Positions 25,940-34,080 are shown, counted from the stretch's first letter. The stretch: 64,000 nt of DNA from Natrarchaeobius chitinivorans (GCF_003841505.1 NZ_REGA01000019.1:1-64000), one strand, 5' to 3'. The notes: generated from the sequence alone by a model not told the origin. Program-made: numbers and translations.

Positions 25940-26525
25940 TTCTCGAAACCGGGGGAGCGTACCCCCGGTAACTCGCGGCTCCGAGCGGTTTCGGAGAGGC
26001 GATTGCGGGAACGAAATAGGCATGACCCCGCTCGCATACAGTAGTCACCACTGGAAATTACTAAGTGTTTCTATTTGTATTCGTCCGTTGTACGTCCACG
26101 TCTGGTGGCATTAGACGTCCGGTGGGCCGCCGCGTCGAAACAGCGTCTCGACGTTTTCGGGCCGGGAGTCGTCCGGTTCGACGTCCGCATCGGCATCAAG
26201 TGAACGCGCGAGATACGTCGCTCCATCGACACGCTTCAGGTGGGAAACCGTCTGTGGGAAGTACCGAGCACCTGTCCGTCGGCCGGGTCGATCCTCTCGG
26301 AGTAGAGGCCGGGGGGAGTTGCGTAGTTGAGGACGCTCTCGAAGTACCCACGAGCCAACTCGGGCCAGGGGACAACACCGGCCGATCGATCCTCCTCGGC
26401 TGATCAACACACCGTGATCGTCGTTTCTTTAGGACCGGCGACACGGGAACCAGTTGAACAGCGTTCCACCGATCACGGTCGTTGGTGGTGGGTGTTTTAT
26501 TGTTCTCGTCGGGGTGACGTTCGCT
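25940..26525. other. 586-bp region without an intact gene
   Basis: It contains the GH15 glucoamylase remnant (about 26111-26403, minus strand). An AT-rich spot (ATTACTAAGTGTTTCTATTT, about 26056-26076) and a likely HtrA promoter (GTGTTTTATTGTTC near 26490) are also present. Nothing else is recognisable. Confidence 0.6.
26111..26403 (-). pseudogene. Remnant of a GH15 glucoamylase C terminus
   Basis: Two reading frames on the minus strand join into a GH15 C-terminal pattern. From about 26400 to 26265 one frame reads VVPWPELARGYFESVLNYA, then TPPGLYSERIDPADGQVLG. From about 26265 the next frame continues YFPQTVSHLKRVDGATYLAR to the stop at 26111. Adding one base at about 26265 would restore LG-x-FPQ...SHL, the expected GH15 sequence. 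The rest of the enzyme (over 500 residues) is absent and a stop lies just upstream. The family call rests on these motifs only. Confidence 0.55.
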
Positions 26526-27638
26526 ATGTCGCCAGATCGATCCCGGTTCGGTCGACGCCGGTTTTTGCGTACGAGCTCCGGAATCGCCGCGGCGATCGTC
26601 ACAGGTGGTTCGTCGGTCGCGACCGCCGGAAGCCGAACGGCTCGGGCCACCTCGAGCGGGTCGAGCCAGGAGGACGAACTGGACGCCGGGAGTCGGTATA
26701 CGAACGTCTACGAGGAGAGCATCGACGACGTGGTCCTCGTGGATCTGGTCGGTGACGACCGCGCACCCGGTGGAATCGGGTCGGGGTTCGTCCTCGACGA
26801 GGGATACGTCGTGACCAACCAGCACGTCGTCCGCGACGCCTCGACCGTCGAGTTACAGTTCAGCGACGAATCGTGGCGGAGGGGGTCGGTCGTCGGAGCG
26901 GATCCCCACAGCGATCTCGCCGTCGTGACTGTAGACGACTTCCCTGACGTCGCGAGCGGACTCTCGTTTGCCGACGCAGAGCCGGTGATCGGACAGGAGG
27001 TTCTCGCACTCGGGAATCCGCTCGGACTCGACGCCTCGCTATCGCGGGGGATCGTCAGCGGTGCCGACCGATCGTTACCGAGCCCGACGGGCTTTGCGAT
27101 TCCGGCGGCCATCCAGACCGACGCGTCGCTCAACCCGGGTAACAGCGGCGGACCGCTCGTGACCCTCGACGGCGACGTCCTCGGAATCGTCTTCGCGGGT
27201 GCCGGGCAGACGATCGGCTTTGCGATCTCCTCCCTGCTGGCCAGTCGCGTGGTTCCGGAACTGGCGTCGGACGGTGAGTACGATCACCCGTACATGGGCG
27301 TCAGCGTCTCCCCCGTCGGTCCGCAGATCGCGGAGGCGAACGATCTCGAGGAGGCAGGCGGCGTGCTGGTGACGCGGGTCGTCCCGAACGCGCCCGCCGA
27401 CGGCGTCCTCGAAGCAGCGACGGAGACGACGATGATCGACGGCGAGACCGTCCGGGCGGGCGGCGACGTGATTATCGCAATCGACGGTCGCGAGATCCCC
27501 AACGAGGACCTGCTCTCGTCGACGCTCGCACTCGAGACGTCGCCCGGAGAGACAGTCGAGATCGAGATCGTTCGCGACGGCGAGCGAACGACGGCCGAAT
27601 TGACTCTCGAGTCGCGACCCGACGTCGACGTCCCCTGA
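26526..27638 (+). CDS. HtrA/DegP-type serine protease, Tat-exported
   Basis: The 370-residue protease has a Tat signal at the N terminus (GRRRFLRTSSGIAAA). The trypsin-like domain shows the catalytic triad His100 (VVTNQHVV), Asp130 (PHSDLAVV) and Ser207 (NPGNSGGP). A C-terminal PDZ domain (about 255-365) contains YMGVSVSPVGPQ and ETVRAGGDVIIAIDG. It probably degrades misfolded proteins at the cell surface. The ATG at 26526 places the twin-Arg motif near residue 10. Its stop codon TGA is the first triplet of a TGATACGG-family element. Confidence 0.94.
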   Translation: MSPDRSRFGRRRFLRTSSGIAAAIVTGGSSVATAGSRTARATSSGSSQEDELDAGSRYTNVYEESIDDVVLVDLVGDDRAPGGIGSGFVLDEGYVVTNQHVVRDASTVELQFSDESWRRGSVVGADPHSDLAVVTVDDFPDVASGLSFADAEPVIGQEVLALGNPLGLDASLSRGIVSGADRSLPSPTGFAIPAAIQTDASLNPGNSGGPLVTLDGDVLGIVFAGAGQTIGFAISSLLASRVVPELASDGEYDHPYMGVSVSPVGPQIAEANDLEEAGGVLVTRVVPNAPADGVLEAATETTMIDGETVRAGGDVIIAIDGREIPNEDLLSSTLALETSPGETVEIEIVRDGERTTAELTLESRPDVDVP

Positions 27639-27722
27639 TACGGCTTACTGGACGTCATTTCCGGCGCACCCGCGACTCGGGCGACGGGGGCCCCGGTAAG
27701 TCGTCGCAGAAATCCGTATGAC
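27636..27722. repeat. TGATACGG-family element, beta core
   Basis: It begins TGATACGGCTTACTGGACGT and ends GCAGAAATCCGTATGA. The core CGCACCCGCGACTCGGGCGA is shared with the 61311-61396 copy (about 80% identity overall). The first three bases are the stop codon of the HtrA gene. Confidence 0.88.
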
Positions 27723-27848
27723 ACGGTCCGTCATTAACGGATCACCGTGCGAGCGCGACCCCTCTGCAGTTGTGCCGGAACTGACGACCGACAACCGTCT
27801 CGTCGGACCGGACGGCTCCGTGCTCGTCCTATCGTCGATTCGGCGGAA

Positions 27849-28037
27849 TCAGCCCTCTTCGGACTCTTCGCGATCCTCCTGTGGTTCGCCGTCACTTCGG
27901 GGTGCGTTTTGCGTGCCGAGATCGCCCCCGTCGTCGACTTCGTCGGGGTCGCGATCGATGCGCTCGAGTTCGTCCTCTATTTCGGCTTCCCGCTCGGCGT
28001 CGTACTCGTTCGCGCGGTCGCTGTCGTCTTCAGCCAT
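27849..28037 (-). CDS. Small, very acidic protein
   Basis: The 62-residue protein starts MAEDDSDRANEYDAEREAEI. About half of its residues are Asp/Glu, with a helical EIEDELERIDRDPDEVDDGG centre and a DREESEEG tail. It lacks any domain I can name. The composition and ATG context are typical of short haloarchaeal proteins, and the gene faces away from secE. It could be non-coding by chance, but the acidic bias favours a real gene. Confidence 0.5.
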   Translation of the reverse strand: MAEDDSDRANEYDAEREAEIEDELERIDRDPDEVDDGGDLGTQNAPRSDGEPQEDREESEEG

Positions 28038-28189
28038 AACGTGTGAACGTCGTCCTCGAGTGGCTTGGTCGGCGGGCCGTCGAGTGCAACGCCGGATCTA
28101 CGATCGGCGGATACCGTCCTTCGAATCGAAATAGAAACCGGACGGACACGAAAGACAGATAAAAGACGCCGGGCTGTGAATAGACATAT

Positions 28190-28363
28190 ATGGACGTTCC
28201 GTACGACCTCACTTCGTACGTTCGGGTGTTGAAGATGGCGACGACACCCACGACTGAGGAGTTCCTCCAGGTATCGAAAATCGCCGGTGCGGGAATCCTG
28301 CTCGTCGGATTCATCGGCTTTATCATCGGCGGAATCATGCTGTTGCTGACCGGTGGTATCTGA
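28190..28363 (+). CDS. secE: Preprotein translocase subunit SecE (Sec61-gamma)
   Basis: The 57-residue protein is too short for many gene-finders but is clear. It starts [20 protein letters not shown] and contains [20 protein letters not shown]. The single transmembrane helix ([20 protein letters not shown]) is at the C terminus, the archaeal SecE plan. It clamps SecY in the translocon. The stop TGA overlaps the spt5 start by one base (TGATG), the conserved archaeal secE-spt5 pair. A TATA-like AGATAAAAGACG lies near 28157 and suggests an almost leaderless transcript. Confidence 0.95.
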   Translation: MDVPYDLTSYVRVLKMATTPTTEEFLQVSKIAGAGILLVGFIGFIIGGIMLLLTGGI

Positions 28364-28800
28364 TGGGAATCTTCGCGGTCAAGACGACAGCGAGCCAGGA
28401 ACAAACCGTCGCGGACATGATCATCAATCGCGAGGAGGCGGAGATCCACGCCGCGCTTGCGCCCGACTCGCTGACGTCGTACGTGATGGTCGAAGCCGAA
28501 GGCAACGCCGTCTTAGAGCGCGTACTCGAGGATATCCCTCACGCACGAAGTATCGTCCCCGGCGAGTCGGACATCTCCGAAGTCGAGCACTTCCTCTCGC
28601 CGAAGCCGGACGTCGAAGGGATCGCGGAAGGCGACATCGTCGAGCTCATCGCCGGGCCGTTCAAAGGCGAGAAGGCACAGGTTCAGCGTATCGACGAAGG
28701 AAAGGATCAGGTGACGGTCGAACTGTACGAGGCGACGGTTCCGATTCCGGTGACGGTGCGGGGCGACCAGATTCGCGTACTGGATTCCGACGAGCGATAG
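28363..28800 (+). CDS. spt5: Transcription elongation factor Spt5
   Basis: The 145-residue protein has an NGN domain ([20 protein letters not shown] to about residue 80) and a C-terminal KOW domain (about 85-145, [20 protein letters not shown]). Spt5 binds the RNA polymerase clamp with Spt4 and promotes processivity. The ATG overlaps the secE stop. The last 51 bases of the gene, plus 11 beyond its stop, recur 159 bp downstream (28909-28970). Confidence 0.97.
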   Translation: MGIFAVKTTASQEQTVADMIINREEAEIHAALAPDSLTSYVMVEAEGNAVLERVLEDIPHARSIVPGESDISEVEHFLSPKPDVEGIAEGDIVELIAGPFKGEKAQVQRIDEGKDQVTVELYEATVPIPVTVRGDQIRVLDSDER

Positions 28801-28811
28801 CGAGTCGGTTC
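28750..28811 (+). repeat. Direct repeat copy 1: 3' end of spt5
   Basis: This 62-bp segment covers the final 17 codons of spt5, its stop, and 11 following bases. It is repeated at 28909-28970 with one mismatch (GTA at 28777-28779 versus GTG). Confidence 0.95.
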
Positions 28812-28842
28812 GCTCGGCGCTTTGCGCCGAGGTCGTTTTGTA

Positions 28843-28904
28843 CTAAATTTTGCGAGGAGGGGTGGCTGATGGGGAGCGAAGCCACCCGACGACGTAAAAT
28901 TTAG
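28843..28904. repeat. Nested palindrome between the spt5-tail copies
   Basis: CTAAATTTT at 28843-28851 and its exact complement AAAATTTAG at 28896-28904 enclose a second inverted pair, GGGTGGCT and AGCCACCC (about 28860-28886). The layout resembles the ends of a tiny mobile element or a strong terminator. It is AT-rich at the outer ends, unlike its surroundings. Confidence 0.8.
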
Positions 28905-28908
28905 GCGT

Positions 28909-28970
28909 GTGACGGTGCGGGGCGACCAGATTCGCGTGCTGGATTCCGACGAGCGATAGCGAGTCGGTTC
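28909..28970 (+). repeat. Direct repeat copy 2: orphan spt5 tail
   Basis: This repeats the 62-bp spt5 3' end, including the [11 protein letters not shown] codons and the stop. It has no start of its own and follows the palindromic insert, so it is a non-functional fragment. Confidence 0.95.
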
Positions 28971-29185
28971 TTCTCCAGACAAGGAACTCCAAAGCGGTTC
29001 GGTCGAACGTTGTGGGGCGGGATCCAGAGCGGTCCAGAACCGTTTGCCAGGACGAAAGGTGCCGAGTGACAATCCCTGATGGCCGGGTTCGCATACGTGA
29101 ACCCGCCGTATGCTCGAGGCGTATTCGACAGCGCTCGAGGCGTATCAGACGATCGGTGCCACCGAACTCGCCGAACTGAACGTCA

Positions 29186-29473
29186 CTACCGGGTCAGTTC
29201 GTTCGCGATCATTTCCATGTCGGCGACCTCCTCGATCTCCTCGACGAGTTCCTCCCGCTCGCGAACCTCTTCGGAACTCGCTCCGTACGCGCGGACGTAC
29301 TCCGCGCGGCTGTGTTCGTTGAACGTGTGTCGGATAGCGAGGTAGCCGTCCGGAACGATCGTCCCGCAGACTTTACACTCGGGACGTTCGTGTTCGGTCG
29401 CCTGATGGATGACTGCTGACTCGACGTCCTCGAACACCGAACCACAGCCGTCGATCCCGCATTCCCAGGCCAT
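29186..29473 (-). CDS. C2H2-type zinc-finger protein
   Basis: The 95-residue protein opens MAWECGIDGCGSVFEDVESA and has Cys5/Cys10 with His pairs in IHQATEHERPECKVCG. A second knuckle follows, CKVCGTIVPDGYLAIRHTFN then EHSRAEYVRAYG. This gives a C2H2 finger and a CxxC...HxxxxH finger. The C-terminal third is an acidic helix (EEVREREELVEEIEEVADME). It matches halo-specific zinc-finger DUF families (DUF7565-like); nucleic-acid binding is likely, and the target is unknown. Confidence 0.8.
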   Translation of the reverse strand: MAWECGIDGCGSVFEDVESAVIHQATEHERPECKVCGTIVPDGYLAIRHTFNEHSRAEYVRAYGASSEEVREREELVEEIEEVADMEMIANELTR

Positions 29474-29581
29474 TTACTGGTCAGATCGACGGCCCGTCAC
29501 CTTGGTCTTTTCGCAGTATCCCATCGTCGGTTCCACGGGTCGCTCTCGAGTCCATCCGACGATCCGACGGTCGGCTGGGTC

Positions 29582-29684
29582 TCATACGGATTGCTGTACC
29601 GATGTGCCGGCGAACGCGGTGCACCGGCGAACCCGCGACCCGGGCGGCGGGTACGCCGAAAATGACGGACAGTACCCCGAATCA
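29582..29684. repeat. TGATACGG-family element, beta core, extended
   Basis: The left end is TCATACGGATTGCTGTACCG and the decayed right end is GACGGACAGTACCCCGAATC. The core holds ACCCGCGACCCGGGCGGCGG, shared with copies at 27636 and 61311. An extra GGCGAACGCGGTGCACC segment makes it longer (~103 bp). It lies 50 bp before a PHP-domain gene. Confidence 0.8.
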
Positions 29685-29737
29685 CTCGACGTGGACGAAT
29701 CAGAATTCATAACTCGACCGTCCCGAAAGGAGTCCTC

Positions 29738-30502
29738 GTGAACGCCGGAGGAATATCCCGCGTCGACTGCCACGTCAAAGTGCTCGACGAAACGGTCGTC
29801 GAGCGAGCGACGCGTGCGGGGCTCGACGCCATCGTCTACGCACCACACTTCACCCGCCTGCCGGATATCCGGGAGCGAGCGGCCGCCTACTCGACCGACG
29901 AGTTGCTGGTCGTCCCCGGCCGCGAAGTGTTTACGGGCTCCTGGCACGACCGCAGACACGTCCTCGCGCTCGGCCTCGAGGAGCCGGTCCCGGATTTCAT
30001 CCCGCTCGAGGCGGCGATGGCCGAATTCGAACGCCAGGATGCGGCGGTGCTTGCACCTCACCCGGAGTTTGCGACGATGAGCATCACCGGACCCGACCTC
30101 CACCAGTACGCGGAGACGATCGACGCCGTCGAGATCTTCAACCCGAAACACTTCCCGTCGCACAACCGGCGAGCGCGCAAGCTCGCGACGGAACTCGATC
30201 TCCCGCCGTTTACCTCGTCGTACGCGCACCTGCCGAGAAGCGTTGGAACCGCACACACCGCGTTCGACGCCGAAATCGACACTGAAGCGGATCTGGTGGC
30301 TGCCTTCGAAGACGGCGTTTCGCGAACCGTCGTCTACGAGAACGGCCTCGAGCGCGTGCGGACGACGGCGCGAGAACTGGCACACCTCTGTTATGAAAAT
30401 ACCTGGAAGAAGGCGGATCGGCTCTTCCTTTCGGCCGTCGAACCGACTCATCCCCGCCACATCGCCTACGACGGCCGATTCGACGACGTCTCGGTCTATT
30501 AG
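29738..30502 (+). CDS. PHP-domain metal-dependent phosphoesterase-like
   Basis: The 254-residue protein looks like a PHP domain. It opens with ISRVDCHVKVLDETVVERAT, in which the first HxH motif has become DCHVK, and then has GLDAIVYAPHFTRLPDIRER. It continues with VVPGREVFTGSW, VLAPHPEFATMS, and a C-terminal PHP-associated helix. Loss of one metal ligand may alter activity. Start is GTG (VNAGGISR). PHP proteins cleave phosphoesters, but this archaeal branch has no assigned substrate. It is not obviously in an operon. Confidence 0.8.
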   Translation: MNAGGISRVDCHVKVLDETVVERATRAGLDAIVYAPHFTRLPDIRERAAAYSTDELLVVPGREVFTGSWHDRRHVLALGLEEPVPDFIPLEAAMAEFERQDAAVLAPHPEFATMSITGPDLHQYAETIDAVEIFNPKHFPSHNRRARKLATELDLPPFTSSYAHLPRSVGTAHTAFDAEIDTEADLVAAFEDGVSRTVVYENGLERVRTTARELAHLCYENTWKKADRLFLSAVEPTHPRHIAYDGRFDDVSVY

Positions 30503-30579
30503 CACTGCGTCGGACCGAGGGAGAGTGGGTTTCGCGTCGACTTCGGCCGGTAGGCCCGAAAACGGACGGGAGAACCTGG

Positions 30580-31278
30580 TTACAGTGGTACCGGGAGCCA
30601 CTCGAGGTGTCGCAAAAACGGCGTCGGATCGAAAATCGGGTCGTGGAGGACGAGCCAGTCGAGCAAGACGAGACCGGCCCCGTGGGCGATCACCGACGGA
30701 AGGATCGAGTTCGATTTGTAGTCGACGGCTCCGAAGAGGACGTCCGTCGGACCCGATAGCAGAAACTCGATCGGCGGCTTCGAGGCGTGGTGGATCATGT
30801 AGACGACGGGGCTGATGAACACCGCGACGAACCCGAGTTCTTTGACGCCGACACAGAGCAGTCCGCGGTAGTAGGTTTCGGTTGCCAACGCGAGGATGAA
30901 CAACTTGATCGCGTGTGGGAGAAACTCCCCCGGTGCCGCCGACGTCTCCCAGATCGGATAGAACTCACGGATCGTCGGGAGCGTCGAGCCGACGAGATAA
31001 AACGGGAGGACGAACATCGAGAGCAAGACGGCGTTCCGGACGGCGACGCGGTTGACGTTCCAGCCGATGTGTCGACCGTGGGTTATCCCCAGTGCGAGCG
31101 GCCCTCCGATCAGGAGGACGGAGTCGAAGACGATCCGCCGGTCGAGTCCGGTTGGAACCGCGGACATCCACACGACCGTTAGAATCGCGCCGACGAGTAG
31201 CGATTTCTGTACCCAGGAGAGTCGATCGAACCCGTCGCGAACGACCCCGAGAACACGATTTCCGTCCTCGGTCGCCAC
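30580..31278 (-). CDS. CPBP-family intramembrane metalloprotease-like
   Basis: The 232-residue protein has about six to seven transmembrane segments. The CPBP glutamate/arginine motif (ATETYYRGLL, about residues 136-145) is followed by HHASKP in a later helix (about 168). CPBP (Abi) proteins include Rce1-type proteases and proteins linked to immunity or bacteriocin resistance. The motif here is EtxxR rather than EExxxR, so catalytic ability is uncertain. The start codon lies 7 bases after the DUF5789 gene, so they are probably co-transcribed. Confidence 0.8.
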   Translation of the reverse strand: MATEDGNRVLGVVRDGFDRLSWVQKSLLVGAILTVVWMSAVPTGLDRRIVFDSVLLIGGPLALGITHGRHIGWNVNRVAVRNAVLLSMFVLPFYLVGSTLPTIREFYPIWETSAAPGEFLPHAIKLFILALATETYYRGLLCVGVKELGFVAVFISPVVYMIHHASKPPIEFLLSGPTDVLFGAVDYKSNSILPSVIAHGAGLVLLDWLVLHDPIFDPTPFLRHLEWLPVPL

Positions 31279-31284
31279 GGGTGG

Positions 31285-31569
31285 TTACTCGTCCGCGGTC
31301 GGAATCGGTCCGGTTCCGACGACGTCTCGGACGTTCGTTTCGAACTCCTGGTGGCGTTCGAAGTACGTCTCCTCGACGTCCTCGAGGATCGTCGACAGCT
31401 CCCGTGGTCCATCGGGCGTCCGGACGACGCTGTCGCCTTCGAGTCGGTCGATCTCGCTTTTCTCCTTGGGCCAGCTCAGACGCGAGCTCACTCGAGCGAG
31501 GGGCGCGCCCTCGACGGGGGTGTGTTCTCCGAGTGAGACGGCGGGTTCCTCGTCCTCGTCGTCGCTCAT
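31285..31569 (-). CDS. DUF5789 protein
   Basis: The 94-residue protein begins MSDDEDEEPAVSLGEHTPVE and continues GAPLARVSSRLSWPKEKSEI, then DRLEGDSVVRTPDGPRELST. This matches the DUF5789 pattern (short acidic start, conserved R/SRLxWPxxKxEI core). Function is unknown. The start at 31569 is chosen because the upstream ATG adds only ten unrelated residues. It is the first gene of a likely two-gene unit with the CPBP protein. Confidence 0.78.
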   Translation of the reverse strand: MSDDEDEEPAVSLGEHTPVEGAPLARVSSRLSWPKEKSEIDRLEGDSVVRTPDGPRELSTILEDVEETYFERHQEFETNVRDVVGTGPIPTADE

Positions 31570-31630
31570 GGGTGACGGTTTGCGAGCGTCTCGATTCAAG
31601 GTTTCGCTTCTGCCGGGTGGAATGGGCGGA

Positions 31631-31713
31631 CCACACGGTCTGTTGTCCGTCGTTGCCGGTGGGATCGCGAGTCGTCTGCAGCCTACCGGTACATCGGGAC
31701 AGCAGTGTCTGCG
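31631..31713. repeat. TGATACGG-family element, diverged copy
   Basis: The left end ACACGGTCTGTTGTCCGTCG and right end ACCGGTACATCGGGACAGCA match both family termini in the proper inverted order. The centre differs from alpha, beta and gamma cores. Confidence 0.6.
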
Positions 31714-31745
31714 TCGGCGGTTGTGATCGGATCGTGACTTCGACG

Positions 31746-31829
31746 GCAGACGGTCTGGTGTACGTCATTCCCGAAGACCGCGCGCCGTTCCGCGGTCGCT
31801 CCGGTAAACAGTGACAGCAATCCGTATCA
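31746..31829. repeat. TGATACGG-family element, alpha core
   Basis: The core CCGAAGACCGCGCGCCGTTC and CGCGGTCGCTCCGGTAAACA closely follows the 9331 copy in the same orientation. The left terminus is eroded (GCAGACGG) while the right terminus CAGCAATCCGTATCA is intact. Confidence 0.82.
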
Positions 31830-31884
31830 GATGTACAGGGACCGCAATCCGTATCAGGTGTACAGGGACGGCAATCCGTATCAG
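31813..31884. repeat. 27-bp tandem triplication of element right end
   Basis: The unit GAC(A/C/G)GCAATCCGTATCAG plus (A/G)TGTACAGG repeats at 31813, 31840 and 31867 (period 27). Only the terminal part of the TGATACGG element is amplified. It ends just before the stop codon of the class I aminotransferase. Confidence 0.9.
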
Positions 31885-31890
31885 GGTCCG

Positions 31891-33069
31891 CTACCACCAG
31901 CGGTTCTCGAGCAGGCGATCGATCGCCTCGTCGATCGTCGCCTCGTTTCTCGAGAACGTAAACCGGACCCAGTCGGCCTCCGCGTCGGGGTCGGTGTAGA
32001 AGCTGCTTCCCGGAACCGGGGCCACGCCAGCCTCTCGGATCAGCCGATAGGAGAACTCGAGGTCGGTCTCGTCGGTCGGATAGCGTGTCATGACGTAGTA
32101 GGCACCGTCGGGTTCGACGGGCTCGAGCCCGGCGTTTCGAAGTCCGGCACAGAGCTGATCGCGACGCCGCTCGTAGGAATCGGCGAGCGTTTCGTAGTAC
32201 GACTGGGGCAACGAGAGCGCTTCGACGCCCGCGCGCTGGAACGGCGTCGGCGCACAGATACTCGTGTAGTCGTGGACCTTTCGAAGCTCCTGGGAGAGGT
32301 ACTCGGGCGCGAGACAGAAGCCGACCCGCCAGCCGGTGACGCTGAACGTCTTGGACATGCCGGTACAGACCACCGTTCGATGGGCGAGGTCGCCGACTTC
32401 GACCGGGCTGACGTAGTCGTCGGTGTAGACGATGTGCTCGTAAATCTCGTCGGTGAGAACGATCAGGTCGTGTTCGAAGACGATCTCCTCGATTCGCTCG
32501 AGTTCCGCGCGGGTAAACACCTTCCCGGTCGGGTTCATGGGCGTGTTGAGCACGAGGATTCGCGCCTGCTCGGCCGCGTCGGCAAGCGCGTCGTAGTCGG
32601 GTTCGAGCCCGTCGGTCATGTCGATCGGAACGGCGTTCGCACCGGCGAACTGACTCGCCGGGATGTAGCTCTCGTAGACGGGTTCGAAGTAGATGACGTC
32701 GTCTCCGGGACCGGCTAACGCGAGCATCGTCGACATGATCGCTTCGCTGGTTCCGCTGGTGATCGTCACCTCGGTCTCGGGGTCGTACTCGATGCCTTTC
32801 CACTCGGCGTAGCGCTCGGAAACTGCCTCACGGAGCGCCGGAAGTCCCCAGGTGATCGTATACTGGCTATCGGTGTCGATCGCTTCCTTCGCGGCGCGTT
32901 TGATCTCCGGTGGCGTCTCGTCTTCGTCGGGAATCCCCTGCGAGAGGTTGATCGCGCCCCGGTCGAGCGCCTCGCGGGTCATCTCCCGGATGACCGACTC
33001 GGCGACGCCGTCCGTTCGTCCCGTCCCGATCAGACCGTCGGGTAATCCTCCGTTGGGTGGTGCGTTCAC
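31891..33069 (-). CDS. Class I PLP aminotransferase
   Basis: The 392-residue enzyme is a fold-type I aminotransferase. It shows the substrate/cofactor segments ISLSQG-like INLSQGIPD, TPMNPTGKVFT and LTDEIYEHIVY, the PLP lysine in TGMSKTFSVTGWRVG, and the C-terminal VRFTFSRNE arginine region. Relatives are aspartate, alanine or kynurenine aminotransferases. It is the third gene of the unit aminotransferase III - ureohydrolase - aminotransferase I. The ureohydrolase ends six bases before its start, so it is likely co-transcribed and supplies or removes amino groups in that pathway. Confidence 0.9.
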   Translation of the reverse strand: MNAPPNGGLPDGLIGTGRTDGVAESVIREMTREALDRGAINLSQGIPDEDETPPEIKRAAKEAIDTDSQYTITWGLPALREAVSERYAEWKGIEYDPETEVTITSGTSEAIMSTMLALAGPGDDVIYFEPVYESYIPASQFAGANAVPIDMTDGLEPDYDALADAAEQARILVLNTPMNPTGKVFTRAELERIEEIVFEHDLIVLTDEIYEHIVYTDDYVSPVEVGDLAHRTVVCTGMSKTFSVTGWRVGFCLAPEYLSQELRKVHDYTSICAPTPFQRAGVEALSLPQSYYETLADSYERRRDQLCAGLRNAGLEPVEPDGAYYVMTRYPTDETDLEFSYRLIREAGVAPVPGSSFYTDPDAEADWVRFTFSRNEATIDEAIDRLLENRWW

Positions 33070-33075
33070 GATCGA

Positions 33076-34080
33076 TCACTCCGCGAAGGCTCGCTCGAGC
33101 AGCGTTACGAGGAGATACGCTGCGAGCCGCTGTGTTCCATCGGTCGGGTCGTACCGCGGCGCGACCTCCATCAGGTCGGCACCGCCGACGGCCTCGTGGG
33201 AGCCGAGGATCTCCATCGTCTCGAGGGCCTGCTGTGCGGAGAGTCCGCCGGGGATCGGCGTCCCGGTTCCCGGGGCCACGCTCGGGTCGACCGCGTCGAT
33301 GTCGAAACTGACGTAGACCGCGTCAGTATTCGCAGCCGCAGCCTCGATCGCATCGGAGACGACGTCCCCGATGCCGCGTTTCTCGACCTCACGCATCGTG
33401 TACAGATTGAGGCCGGTGTCGTCGGCGAACTCGAAGAAGTCGGGGGATTCGTACCCCCGGATAGCGACCTGGCTGACGTTCTCGTAGTCGACGAACGGCG
33501 AGTCGGCGATCAGGGCCGTACTCGAGCCGTGGAAGTCGGTACCGAAGACGGGGCTCTCGGAGACGGTGTCGGTGTGAGCGTCGATCTGGACGAATCCGAC
33601 GTTGTCGTAGCCGCCCCCCTCCGCGAAGCCGCGGACGGACGGGAACGTACAGTAGTGGTCGCCGCCGAGCAGGACGGGGAACGTCTGTGAGGCGACCGCG
33701 GCGACGTGAGCGGTGATGCTCTCGGCGGTCGTCTCGTGGTCCATCGGAAACACCGGGACGTCGCCGCAGTCGGCGACGGAAAGCTTTCCGAAGTCGACGT
33801 TTTTCCCGGTCTGCATGTTCGTCAGCCCGCTCTTGTAATCGGAGATGTAGGCCCACCAGCCGCTCGCCCGCCTGATCGCCTCCGGTCCGTATCGAGCACC
33901 CGGACGGTTCGAGACGGCCCCGTCGTACGGAACGCCGAGGACCGCCGCCTCGACGTCGTCTACGTCGTCGACCTCCCGTTCGTCGCCCTTGAGAAACCGG
34001 TTGAATCCGGCGTAGGCGAGTTCGACGTCCGCACCCGGAACCGAGTCACGAAACGCCGCTGGCCGATCGCGTTCACGCAT
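33076..34080 (-). CDS. Agmatinase/arginase-family ureohydrolase
   Basis: The 334-residue enzyme has all metal-binding motifs of ureohydrolases: LLGGDHYCTFPSV (His), QIDAHTDTV (DxHxD), and SFDIDAVDPSVAPGTGTPIP (DxD). The Mn-dependent reaction splits a guanidino group to urea. Candidate substrates are agmatine, guanidinobutyrate, arginine or guanidine itself; the sequence does not decide. The start overlaps the class III aminotransferase stop by eight bases, indicating coupling. A polyamine-type ABC importer and C-N hydrolase lie nearby, so a guanidino/polyamine degradation role is inferred. Confidence 0.92.
   Translation of the reverse strand: MRERDRPAAFRDSVPGADVELAYAGFNRFLKGDEREVDDVDDVEAAVLGVPYDGAVSNRPGARYGPEAIRRASGWWAYISDYKSGLTNMQTGKNVDFGKLSVADCGDVPVFPMDHETTAESITAHVAAVASQTFPVLLGGDHYCTFPSVRGFAEGGGYDNVGFVQIDAHTDTVSESPVFGTDFHGSSTALIADSPFVDYENVSQVAIRGYESPDFFEFADDTGLNLYTMREVEKRGIGDVVSDAIEAAAANTDAVYVSFDIDAVDPSVAPGTGTPIPGGLSAQQALETMEILGSHEAVGGADLMEVAPRYDPTDGTQRLAAYLLVTLLERAFAE

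Larger units (their letters stand above)
28801..29185. other. 385-bp spacer with duplicated spt5 tail, no gene
   Basis: The spacer holds a palindromic insert (28843-28904) and the second copy of the spt5 3' end. A stretch to 29185 includes a short GCTCGAGGCGTAT direct repeat near 29112 and 29135. I see no gene that I can support. Confidence 0.6.
31570..31890. other. 321-bp gene-free spacer filled with repeats
   Basis: Two complete or nearly complete TGATACGG-family elements lie back to back (31631-31713 and 31746-31829), followed by two extra copies of the element's right end. No gene is seen. Confidence 0.75.

Noticed and set aside
28353-28904. Long alternative frame across spt5
   Set aside because: It is an Arg-rich shifted frame of the well-supported secE and spt5 genes.
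29110-29322. Possible small plus-strand gene (MLEAYSTALEAYQTIG...)
   Set aside because: It starts from a short duplicated DNA segment, turns into an Arg-rich shadow of the minus-strand zinc-finger gene, and has no family features.
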